This document shows, in pieces, positions 52,011 through 63,000 of a stretch of DNA of 64,000 bases. The position numbers and the translations under genes are program-made. Below the pieces are notes generated by a model. It was not told the origin of the DNA and made no database searches. It saw only the letters and a list, made by a program, of their open reading frames with translations. Source of the stretch: Teredinibacter turnerae T7901 (GTDB lineage: Bacteria > Pseudomonadota > Gammaproteobacteria > Pseudomonadales > Cellvibrionaceae); NCBI RefSeq assembly GCF_000023025.1, contig NC_012997.1:2229125-2293124 (forward strand), written 5' to 3'. Positions within the stretch are counted from its first letter, which is position 1; every line of letters begins with the position of its first letter.

Positions 52011-53383
52011 GTACTACTCCAATAATTAATTTTGATTCGGTTATGGTTAACCGCATACCTAAAACAAAATATTCCAGGTACGCGAAAAATCACAAAATCT
52101 ACCTGTGATCGAAATAGTCATCTTTGGGTTCATTATTAGAATAAATCATTGCATTGGCATGCAATTAATATATAGATGCATGCAGGAAAAACGAATCTCT
52201 TGTGTTGGTTGCTTCCCCGCCTAGCTCTGATGTATTCAAAACTGAACTGCTGGAATTCTCAGCAGTGATGGTACAGAAAGTAACGGGTTGGGACGGGGTA
52301 GGTTAGTTCGGTATCGGCTAGAGCGTACTATCGATGGCAATATGCTTGCCACTATAGCTTGCCATACAAATAATATACATGATAATTAAACCAGTGATGA
52401 GGCTTGCTACATCACGTAATGTACCAATTGATGTGGCGGTCATGACGTGTCGTTGTTTTAATGGTTTATGGGGGCAAGCCGAGGTCTTAAGGATAAAAAA
52501 TCCTAGTGTTAACCTTTTCGATTGACGCTGATATCTCCGGTAGCTTTGGAGAAAGTGTGCCTTCTAACAGATTGATTTCTGTCGAGATTGTGTTTTTCCT
52601 TACCTCCTCCGGGGGTCTCAAATATTATGCTTTAATCAGTAAGGCTCTTTCCGGCGGCCCGTTAATATTGCGGTTAGTGCTCACATGCTAAATTAGAAGT
52701 CCCTAGTTACGTAGATCTGAATTTCGGCCTGTTTTGGTGCGCGCCTCGATCCAAAAGTACTCATTAGGGTCAAGTCTTTTCGTATATTAGAGGTTGGTTG
52801 AGAGGTTTGGCGTGCGGGTTTATATTGTTTAGTTAACCAAGTTAAGCTCAGCAAGATCCTGCCCGGCGGGATAGGATCTCTGAGTGATGGGATATCGAAT
52901 AGGTATTTTGTGTCGCAGTGTTTTGCCGTTATATCTGGATGGGTCAACGTTCATCGTTCTATGTCTGCCGATTAGGATGTTTTCACTGACTTCTTCGGTA
53001 GTTATGTCAAACAATTTAAGGCGTAGGTGATTAATATTCTAAGAAGGAAATTGATGTCGTCAGTCATGGTGAAAGCTTAGTCTTTAAAAAATGAGGGCTG
53101 TCGTTTTCTCTGCGTTTGTGGGGAATTATTAATACGCCTGCTCCAAGCAATTTGCTACTCATTTAGAGAAATGCCATGGCCTGCTTTCAGGAATATATGG
53201 CAAATAGATTAGTGTATTGCAAAGCCACTAATGTGCGAATTTAAAAAAAATAATCGTCGTAATACATTGTTGATTCAAAAAGCGAATTTTGTCGATGTGT
53301 TGTATGGGTGTGAGCTGTTTAAATTAATGATATTTTATAAATATAAAATATGTTACGCGTTAGTCGTATCTGGAGAGTTCGGA
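52011..53383. other. Long gene-poor region
   Basis: 1.37 kb. Frames on both strands (for instance minus 52693-52947, minus 52829-53014, plus 52506-52691) overlap each other, lack ribosome sites and carry no recognisable domains, so none is called. Small inverted repeats (TATGGTTAACCGCATA near 52042) are present. Possibly degraded mobile DNA. Confidence 0.4.
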
Positions 53384-53821
53384 ATGGTGGTGCTACGTGA
53401 TTTTGTGGCTGGTGAAGAAGAGTCACTGTTTGAGGTTTTCTATTCGTCTATTCATATGATTTGTTCGCAGCACTACACTGCTGAACAGATATCTGCCTGG
53501 GCGCCCATCGATCTAGACCGCGCGCTATGGTGGCGTAAAATTTCGGCAATTCAGCCCTTCGTTGTGCTCAAGGAAAATAAAATTGTCGGATATTCAGATG
53601 TTCAGAAGAGCGGTCTAATAGACCATTTTTTTGTTCATGGTGAATATCAAGGGCAGGGTATAGGTAACTTATTGATGTTCGAGGCGTTAAGGCGCGGTGC
53701 CAGCGTTGGTGCGCTACATTCTGAAGTAAGTCATACAGCGCAGCCATTTTTTCAGAAGTATGGCTTTAAGCCTGTTAAAAAGCAGACCGTCATAATCAGG
53801 GGTGTCGCGTTAAATAATTGA
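53384..53821 (+). CDS. GNAT family N-acetyltransferase
   Basis: 145 residues from ATG 53384, with GGAGAG eight bases upstream; the open frame extends back to 53231 without support. Acetyl-CoA site VHGEYQGQGIGNLLMFEALR, preceded by IVGYSDVQKSGLIDHFFV and followed by SEVSHTAQPFFQKYGFKPV. It fits the small PanZ/YafP-like GNAT group. Substrate unknown. Confidence 0.88.
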   Translation: MVVLRDFVAGEEESLFEVFYSSIHMICSQHYTAEQISAWAPIDLDRALWWRKISAIQPFVVLKENKIVGYSDVQKSGLIDHFFVHGEYQGQGIGNLLMFEALRRGASVGALHSEVSHTAQPFFQKYGFKPVKKQTVIIRGVALNN

Positions 53822-54410
53822 ACTTCACTTGAGAACTCAGGGAACGTTCTTAAATTGGAAATCATTTGGTCTGTCAACTAAGCGTCAATACCACCTGGAT
53901 TGATAATGCCTCTCAATGTTCGCTCTTGTAAGGTCAGATAGGCGGTAACCAAGATGTTATTTGCTTCAACAAAATTGCATTTGGTAAGTGGTGTGAATTA
54001 ATCAAATGGAAAGTTATGTGTACTTGAATTTTGGGGTGGGGTTTAGGTGAGGCTAGATCGCCCACTAGCTGACTTGATTGGTTGCTTGCATAAAGAGCCG
54101 ATTGCTTGTGTGCCGATGAAAGGAATATCGAGAGCACGCCATACGTGTTTCTGTACGTATTCGCTCCGTATTAGACGGCGTATATTCACTTGGCGAAGGA
54201 AATTACGAAGCCAATAGGCGGTGCAGGGGATCACCGCCATTGCCATAAGGACAACCTAATCCCTTGAAATATCACAAATACACAAGCTACGTAAACGTAG
54301 GAACCCACAAAACTTCGCCAGTTTTTAAAGGGCGCGGAAATTAAATAGAGAAAATAAATTTAATCGCCGCGTGCATCGTCGGGCGAAAACATGCCCACTT
54401 TTGCCAAGCT
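53822..54410. other. Gap with no supported gene
   Basis: 589 bases. Two overlapping minus-strand frames (53934-54137, 54043-54246) have no ribosome site or recognisable domain. The last bases after the AT stop show no good terminator. Confidence 0.4.
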
Positions 54411-55274
54411 TTAAGCTGTACTAGCCATCGCATCCTGTATGCGCGTGACTATTCCAGTAAGTACAGTGCCAGAGCCGAGTTCCTGCCACGATTCGACTTT
54501 TGGAAGTACGGCTTCCATAGATTGCAGCCAAAGCACTGGGCTGTAAACCTGCTTAACCAGCATCTCTGCTACATTGTCTTCCTTGCGGTAGGCCATGCCG
54601 GTCAGGTTCGCGATGACTTTAATTTTAGGTTGTGAAAGTCGGTATCGGTTCAGAAATTGTGCGAGTTTTTCTGCTGTTGGTTTCATAAAGTGGGTATGAA
54701 AACACGCGCTAACATTGAGCTGAACCACATTTGCTGCGCCAGCGGCAATTAATTCTTCCTGCAGTAACCTGGGGTTTTCGCAGTATCCTGCAATCACCGT
54801 TTGTGTGTACTCATTGTAATTAGCAATGGTGAGCTGGTCGAAATTAAGTTTGTCCAGTTGGCGCACAATGGCGTCTGCAGGCAGGCCGAGCACGGCGAAC
54901 ATAATTCCACCGGATACCTCGGACATTAGTCGCCCCCGCTCTGCGACTATTTCCAGACCACTGATAAAGTCAAAGCATCCTGCTGCGAAAAGCGCGACAT
55001 ATTCTCCCAAGCTATGACCTGCGAGATAATCCGGTACTACACCAGTTTCTTCTACATGTTTTAAATAACTCAGCGCGCCAACCACATAAAGCAGCGGTTG
55101 TGTGACTTGTGTTTTGGAGAGTTCGCTCGCTGAGCTATTCATGCATTTATCTTTAACATCGAACCCGAGGCAATCGGACGCGGAGTCGGTAAGGTGCGGA
55201 TAGCGGGCGAATAACGCCTCTCCCATGCCCGGTGCTTGACTGCCTTGACCGGGAAAAAGACATAATTCTGTCAT
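54411..55274 (-). CDS. Stand-alone malonyl-CoA:ACP acyltransferase (trans-AT, FabD fold)
   Basis: 287 residues with PGQGSQAPGMG near the N-terminus, the nucleophile elbow AGHSLGEYVAL (Ser88) and the His motif ACFHTHFM (His193). Such discrete ATs load malonyl units onto trans-AT polyketide synthases. It lies 1.8 kb from, and divergent to, a PKS whose KS module has no AT, so the pairing is well supported by context, although a fatty-acid FabD role is not excluded. AGGAGG ribosome site. It follows the lipoprotein gene by 22 bases, so both are one operon. Confidence 0.9.
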   Translation of the reverse strand: MTELCLFPGQGSQAPGMGEALFARYPHLTDSASDCLGFDVKDKCMNSSASELSKTQVTQPLLYVVGALSYLKHVEETGVVPDYLAGHSLGEYVALFAAGCFDFISGLEIVAERGRLMSEVSGGIMFAVLGLPADAIVRQLDKLNFDQLTIANYNEYTQTVIAGYCENPRLLQEELIAAGAANVVQLNVSACFHTHFMKPTAEKLAQFLNRYRLSQPKIKVIANLTGMAYRKEDNVAEMLVKQVYSPVLWLQSMEAVLPKVESWQELGSGTVLTGIVTRIQDAMASTA

Positions 55275-55296
55275 GCGATTGCCTCCTAAGTTTGTG

Positions 55297-56007
55297 CTAG
55301 AGAATTTTTTCCAGACCGTTTACAAAAATATTTTCAAGATTGCTGTAGTTGTAGAAAATACCGATTCGATCTGAGTTGGGCGACAAGAACAGGCTCATGA
55401 TGCCATGGTAGGCGCCTTCGTAAACGCACTCTGTAATAACAAGATTCAGCTCTGCAACGTTGATTGTATCGGAAGCAGTAACCTTGCCAGAATATAGACA
55501 GCCTAGTTCATCATTGCCCCCGATATTGCCATTTTCATCGATGAGCCATGTGTATGCAGGGTCAGGCGCATGCGGATTTGCATACCAGCTGCCAGCATAC
55601 TGCGCCTGAGTGGCGACCGCATCCGTACTGCGAATTAGGTCGAGGTTTTGTACTACTTCGTCTTCATCTTTTATTTCCAGTGACACGCTTGCATCCGTAA
55701 ATTCACCGGTGACAAGGAGCTGCGTATCGTAGCTAACAGATGTGAAATCTGTTGATCCATAGTTGCTTAGCGGAAGGCTATAAATGATGTCGCCATCAAA
55801 AAATCCCGGTCCGGCTAGATAGAATCCAGACGTTGTGGATATTCGGGTTTCCCCCAGCTCGGTGATAAACATGGCAACCTCAGAATAGTTTCCAGTTGCA
55901 TTGTCAAATGCCACGCCGTACCAAACGCCAGGCGCCTTATCGCTCACCTTACATCCAGTTAGCAATCCAATAGTCACAATTGGTAAAGCAATTTTTGTTA
56001 GATTCAA
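55297..56007 (-). CDS. Lipoprotein of unknown function, cotranscribed with the trans-AT
   Basis: 236 residues from a TTG start at 56007, with AGGAGC six bases upstream; the open frame to 56172 has no support. Signal LNLTKIALPIVTIGLLTGC ends in lipobox LTGC. The mature part shows two similar beta-rich halves (WYGVAFDNATGNYSEVAMFI and SWYANPHAPDPAYTWLIDEN), suggesting an internal repeat. No domain recognised. Its position ahead of the AT may link it to the PKS locus, but that is not certain. Confidence 0.75.
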   Translation of the reverse strand: MNLTKIALPIVTIGLLTGCKVSDKAPGVWYGVAFDNATGNYSEVAMFITELGETRISTTSGFYLAGPGFFDGDIIYSLPLSNYGSTDFTSVSYDTQLLVTGEFTDASVSLEIKDEDEVVQNLDLIRSTDAVATQAQYAGSWYANPHAPDPAYTWLIDENGNIGGNDELGCLYSGKVTASDTINVAELNLVITECVYEGAYHGIMSLFLSPNSDRIGIFYNYSNLENIFVNGLEKIL

Positions 56008-57078
56008 TGTTAGCGCTCCTATGCTTTCAATTTCGGTTGCCAGCCAACACTGCTGGCGGTGTCGCTGTTTAAATTGTGCACCATTTGAATTCGAAATAAC
56101 GAAAAAGCTCTTTTTTCGATCACGGTGCGAGAATAATAAATCAAGGCGCCCAAGGTCGCACAACACATTCAACGAAGATCGTGGGCGCGCAAATAGTAAA
56201 CCATCCTTTTTTTATTTATCAATAGCGTGAAGGTCACACTTTTTATACGCAATAAAACTATAGTGGGTGTTTTCAATATCGCTGGAATGTTTTTTGGTTG
56301 TTGTGAGCCGGTTTGTTAGAGCGCTGAATTTATAAAAATATATTTAGATGGCTCGTTATAATTCCGCGTGGTTGGCGAGGTTGATTGTTGGTGTTAGTGC
56401 GGACATATAAATCTGTAAGTGTGGCGTGAATATCTATACGGCTTAAATGGGTGACAGGCATCTATGGGTTGTTTGTTTTAATTTGTGGAATTGTAAACGT
56501 ATGAAACATTAATAATGTGTTTTTTGTTTGTGTGTTTTTGTATGCGTTATTTATCTGCATTCATTCTGTGAAAATTGGGAGCTTGCTGGTGTCTTCAGTG
56601 TATTAAAAGCCTGATTCTTAATTGGTCTTGATCTTTTGAGGATGCAGAATGTGAACTACTTCCTCAATCATGTAGCTCCAATATGGTTATTTTATAAAAA
56701 GGTGTGAGGTTGGTGTTATGCTCGCTCGCGCTTCTGTCGGTAAAAATTTCTGTTGATAGGTTGTCGGTCAAATTGCGCTATTAACATGAATTCGTTATTT
56801 TGTTTTGGCTGTTTTAAATCGATCCAAGCGGGTTGTTATCTAAAGGTTGTACACGCTATTGGTTTTTGCGCATGCATTATGACAGTCGTTTGCATGGAAA
56901 ATATATTTTATGGTGAGGCTGTTTTGTGCTTTACGTTTGGCCTATCTGCTTTCGCTCGCCATTTTAAAGTAGTTAATCATTGTCAGCTTTGTTCTTGTTG
57001 TCGCGGTTTTTTCGCGCTATGAGACAGTCGAACTGAAATTCGCGTTTAGATTAAGTTGTTCTTACGGAATATCGCCTT
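56008..57078. other. Divergent regulatory region of the PKS locus
   Basis: About 1.07 kb of A+T-rich DNA between the lipoprotein/AT operon and the PKS gene. An 89-codon Cys-rich frame at 56753-57022 has no ribosome site and is not called. Promoters for both directions should lie here; no clear operator was identified. Confidence 0.4.
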
Positions 57079-60000
57079 ATGGAATTAGTCAGCCACCGCA
57101 TTGCTTTTCATCAGAATCTGATCGACAGTTTCTCCGAATTTAGTCGCGACCTTAACCCGATGCACCTAGATGAGGTGTACGCCAGGAAGACATCGTTTGC
57201 GACGCCTATTTGCTTTGGTTGTCTCGCTGTGATCTCCAGCCTAGCTTACATCCGTTCATTGCATCGTTACCGTATCCATAACATTAAGGCTGAGTTTCTC
57301 GGCGCAATAGCAATTGGTCAAGAGTATTCAATTAGCGGTAAACAGCATTCGGAAAATAAATACAGCATAAGAATTAGTGACGGTAGTTTGCCGCTGCTGG
57401 AATGTGTTTTCGTGGCTGAGTTCATAGATAATGATCAGTTGTTTTGGCAGCCCCGCCGTTCAGATTCTACCGAATACGATGAAAGCGCTACCTTAGTCGC
57501 CGTGGATTCTGTTAGCGAGAATGATTACGCCGAGAGCCGCTATCCGCCTAGATGGGATTGTTTTGAACTTCTGGCGGAAAATCTGGGTGTTGTGCCTACC
57601 AATTTATTGGCAAATTTGTCGGCTGTGCTTGGTCTGTTCAGCTATTGGATTGGAATGAAGCTGCCTGGGCAACAGGCATTATTCAGTGGATTTTCCGCTT
57701 CATTGGAGCCGGACTTTGCTGGCCAAATATTCGACAGTTTGGATGTCAATGCCCGTGTGACCCATGTAGAAAAAGCGTTTGGTATGGTGAGTCAGGAACT
57801 TGCTATAGCGAACCACTCGCAAGCTTTGGCGAGCGCTTCGCTACAAGCGCTGTTCAGGCCAGAGAGTCGAGGGCTGAATCCGCTTTCACTGAAACTTGAA
57901 GATAGGGTTGAGTCCCATTTTTCGGGTAAAAATATCTTTATCACTGGTGCAAGCCGCGGTCTTGGGGCATGTATTGCTGCCGCGAGTTTGCTTGCCGGTG
58001 CCAGGGTTTATGGAAATTTTTATCGCAGTAGGGATGAAGTTGATAAATGGCTGAAATTGCTTCCCGAGCATATACGAATAAACTTTGTTCCCGTTCAGGG
58101 AGATTGTCAGCAGGCTGAACCCTTCAGTACTTTGACCAATTCACTGGAAGAGTCTGGAGCTGTTCTGGATTACGTTTTCTTATCTGCGACACCCGCACTC
58201 GAGGCTATGGTGCTGTCCAAGGATTCGCATGAGCGATTCTCCGCCTATATCGAACAATCCTTCAAGATGGTCAGCGCACCATTGGCTGCGTTAGAAGATA
58301 TCATAGCGGCTGATGCCCAAGTTGTACTTATATCTACAGTGGCTGTTGAAGCTCCAGTTGCAGCTTGGCCTCATTATGTGGCTGCTAAGAGCGGATTGGA
58401 AAAGTTATTTGAAACACTGGCACTTAAAAAGGAGCTACGCCGGTGGTGTGTGGTGCGTTTTCCGCAGTTGGCTACGGATCTGGTTTATTCGGTAGCAAAT
58501 CGCGATGCGCTTTTATCGCCAGAGGATGCAGCCAGCCAGTTGTTGTCTGCGCTTGCGGAAGATAGTACGACTATTGCCGGAAATAGAAACCTTAAAGTTA
58601 TTTCGGATTTTTCCGTTGCTACAAGCAATCCAAACGAAAGTGCTTCGTCGGCGACGATTTCTAAAGGGCACAATTCCACAGCGGCAAAAAATGCCGAAGC
58701 TAGCCTTGAACAAGCGAATAGTGGGGGTAAGCCACTCAAAACCATAGCATTCGCATCCAGCTTTACTCTAGACCCAATCGAACACTCATTCACCCGATGG
58801 TCGCAGAATCAAAAGCTCTTTTCGGCGCTGGGCGGTCCAATAAAGCTTGCCTTGGCAAAATACGGACAGGTTGTGCAAACATTGCTTTCACCACAAAGCG
58901 TTTTTTACCAGGACGGTTGTGAGCTCAGTATAGTTTTACTACGCCTTGAAGATGCATTTCACTATCACGAAAATTACCGCGATCTCGTTGAAGGGCGCAA
59001 CGACGAAGAGGTGCATCGTTTGGTATTGGGTGCTGTAAAGCAATGGTGTGATGCTATAGCTGCCTACCATGGAGCTGCTCCGCTCACTGTTGTTCTTTGT
59101 CCTGATTCTCACGCCTATTCGTGCACAGCGAGCTATCGAGAGTTGCGTGCATCCTGCGTTGTTCAACTACGTGATTGTTGCAGTAGTGCGGCTGCTGTTT
59201 ACTTTCGCGAAGCCTCGGAGTTTCACCTCGAGCTCAGCCCATCGTTGCAAAATAATACGAAAGATCGCCTAACTGATCCGAATCTGGCGTCGCGTATCGA
59301 AGATGTATTACGCAATGAAATAGCTCATATACCTTACGTGGATAACTACTACGACGCGTTGGTCCGAGGTAGTATTCGCCAGCTATGTGCATTGCGCTTC
59401 ACTCCTAAGAAGGTGTTGGTCTGTGATTGCGACAACACGCTGTGGGGCGGCATTGTCGGTGAAGATGGGGTAGAAGGCATTTCTATTGATGCTGGTCACT
59501 CTAAGTTACAGCATTTATTAGTAAATGCGGTAAATTCCGGCTTTCTCGTTTGTCTCGCCAGCAAAAATAATCTTGAGGACGTAAAGGCGGTATTTGAGCA
59601 GCGCAAGGATATGGTGTTGCAGGCCGAGCATGTGACGGGCTGGAAGGTAAGCTGGTCGCCGAAGTCTGACAATATTCGAAATCTGGCTGACGAACTGAGC
59701 CTGGGGTTAGAAAGCTTTGTATTTCTTGACGACAATCCAGTAGAAATACTGGAAGTGCATCAGCAATTAGAGGCTGTACTGTGTATTCATATTCCTGCGG
59801 GTGAACACCTCGCTAGTTTTTGTAACGATTTCTGGTTTACAGACCGGCTAACGATTACGAGTGAGGACCGTAAGCGCACTGCGATGTATAAGGGTCAGGT
59901 GCTGCGCGAGCAGGAAAAATCTCGGCAAAGCAGCTTACTTGATTATATTGAGGCATTGGATATTCGCACACAAATCATCCCATTGGATGATGCCAGCGTA

Positions 60001-63000
60001 GCACGAGTCTCTCAGCTTTGCCTTAAGACCAACCAATTCAATTTTACGACCTTGCGCTTGGATGAAAACGCAGTAAAGCTGTATATCAGCGAACCCGAAA
60101 AATACGCCTATGCTCTGCACGTTCAAGACAAATTTGGCGATTACGGTCTGGTTGGCGCTATCTTTTTACATACTCATAACAACACATTACATATGGATAA
60201 TATGTTATTGAGTTGTCGTGTATTAGGCCGCGGAATTGAGTACCAGGTATTAAATTTTGTAGGTGACCTTGAGCTTGAAGGCTTTGATGACTGTAGTATC
60301 GATTTCAAGGTCTCGGCAAAGAATACGCCAGCTATCGATTTCCTGGCTAAAGTTTTCCCTGATTCGAACATCGAAAATACCGATGCAGGTTGCCTTACCA
60401 CTACACGCTCAAAGCTAGCTGAGCTTCGCTTAACCGAAGAGGGCGAGTCAGCACAACCTGGTTCTGGTGTTACAGCTCGCAGCGAGAAACTCGCTTCGGG
60501 GGCGGTTGTAGCACAAAATATATTTTATCAGTCCGTATTGACTCAATTCTCCACAGAACCCCAAAGTGCGCTCGCACGCCCAGGCAAAAATTCGTCGCAG
60601 AAAAACGACGGCGCTAAAGCAGTCGCCGAAGTTTGGCCAATTCTAAAAGCTGTTATTGAAGATACTCTAATTCAGCTCGATGAACCTGTTACCAAGAAAA
60701 CAAGCTTCGACAGTTTATCGTTAACGTCATTAATGATGGTCAACCTTACGGTCGCTTTGGCACGCGCGTTCAAGACCAAACTTTCAAGCACCTACCTATA
60801 TGGTCTCAACACGCTGGCGGATTTGGATAAAAAACTGCAAACAGATATCTATGGTCAGGTCGATGAGTCGTCACCGGTGGTTTCTGTGTCGTTAGCGGCT
60901 AAAGAAAGCAGCGGAGACTCGCTTGGGCCTATCAGCAGTGATTCTTCCAAGGTGCATCCACTTGAACCTCTGTTAGCTGATTCAAACGAAAAAATTGCGA
61001 TAATTGGCGTTGCTGGTCGCTACCCAGGCGCGTCATCCATCGATGAATTATGGGGCTTGGTTTCAAAAGGCGAATGCGTTGTAGGAGAGGTTCCTCAAGA
61101 GCGTTGGCCGCACAGTTGCATTTTTTCTCAAGAAAACACAGGCGCAGGACAAACCTATAGTAACTATGCTGCGTTTATTTCTGATGTAGATAAATTCGAT
61201 AGCCGACTCTTCAATATTTCTCCTAAAGATGCGGCGATAATGGACCCGCAGCAGCGTTGGTTCCTCACTATCGCGTACGAGTGTCTTCTTTCCGCAGGTT
61301 ATTCCCGAGCTAATTTAACTAGCAATACCGGGGTGTTTGTTGGTGCTATGGCGCGTGACTACCAAGCGTTGTGCGCGCCCTTGGTAGCGCAAGGCAAAGT
61401 GCCATTCCCGTACGCCGACCTCTACCAAATTGCAAACCGTGTGTCGTATTTTCTGGACTTAAATGGTCCAAGTATCACAGTAGATACCGCGTGTTCCAGT
61501 TCAGGGGTTGCGCTGCATATGGCGGTGGATTCCATACGTAAAGGCGAGTGTAGTCAGGCATTTGTTGGAGGTGTAAATCTGATTTTGCATCCGCAGCGTC
61601 ATGTGCAGTATGCGCAGATGCAGATGCTCTCCAAGGATGGCCGCTGTCGAAGTTTTGCTGATGATGCGAACGGGATGGTAATGGGGGAGGGCGTGGGTTG
61701 TTTGTTGCTCAAACCACTGGCAGTGGCGCAACAAGCCGGGGACAACATTTTGGGGACCGTGTTGTCTACTCACACCAATGCCGGTGGCCGGACGACCGGA
61801 TTCACTGTACCCAATCCGGTTGCGCAATCAGATTTGATCCGTCAGGCAATAGATAAAGCCAGAATTTCTGCTGACAGCATCAGCTATATCGAAGCACACG
61901 GTACGGGAACCCCATTGGGTGATCCAATTGAAGTGGAAGGCATCGGCAGCGCACTGCAAAGGCGTGCAGAGCAAGAACCCTGCAAACTCGGCAGTATTAA
62001 ATCGAATATCGGGCACTTGGAGCCCGCCGCTGCGATCGCAGGCATTACCAAAGTATTACTGCAATTTCAGCATAAAACACTCGCGCCGTCGCTTCATGTT
62101 AAGGCACTAAACCATCGCATTGATTTTGCTGCGGAGGGTGTAGAAGTACAGCAACACATTGCTGACTGGCTACCGATTTCGTCGTCGGAGCCTAAACGTG
62201 CGGGTGTCAGTTCGTTTGGCGCAGGTGGTGTAAATGCACACGTTATTCTGGAATCATATTCCACTGGTGATGTAAATAAAGTTCCAGCGCTGCAACCGAC
62301 ATACCCTAGCTTGAGCACGATCGTTCCACTTTCGGCGCAAAGTGATGAGGCGTTGGACGCGCTAATTAAGCAGATGCACGCTTATATTTCCATGCACGTA
62401 GACGTAAATTTGTCCTCTATTGGCTATACGTTGCAAACCGGTCGCGATGAATTTCGCTATCGCGCTGCAATTGTGGCGAACTCGCGAGAGTCCTTACTTG
62501 AACAATTAGAAGGCTGGCACGATCGAAAACGTCATGGTGCAGCCACAGAGAGCGGAGATATAAAAGAATACCGTGATCTTGGCGATATATTTTCCGATTG
62601 CGATGTACTCGTTGATCAATGGCTGCAACAAGGGCACGCCGACAAAATCGCTGCCCTTTGGACGAAGGGAGCGGCGATTAAGTGGGAGCGACTATGGTCT
62701 ATTGATACCTCTCAGCCTGGTTCGGTACGCGTACGTCTGCCTGGTTACCCTTTTATGGGCGACCGCCATTGGGTGGATGGCGCCAAATGGCAACCGGTGG
62801 AGGGAACTCCTCACGCCGCGTCACCCGCACCTGTGGCTTCAGGCGAGAACATTGCTATAGCTCATGGCGAAGAGAATAAAGTAGCGCTATCCATTTCACA
62901 ATATTTTGTCGCTGACCACGTAGTTGATAGCCGCGCAATTTTGCCCGGTGTCAGCTATTTAGCTGCGTTTGAATCGGTACTGAATGACACTGATGGTGTA

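Noticed and set aside
52693-53014. Two minus-strand frames in the gene-poor stretch
   Set aside because: They overlap in different frames, lack ribosome sites and show no recognised domain.
56753-57022. A Cys-rich 89-codon frame upstream of the PKS gene
   Set aside because: No ribosome site, no signal peptide pattern, and an A+T-rich non-coding context.
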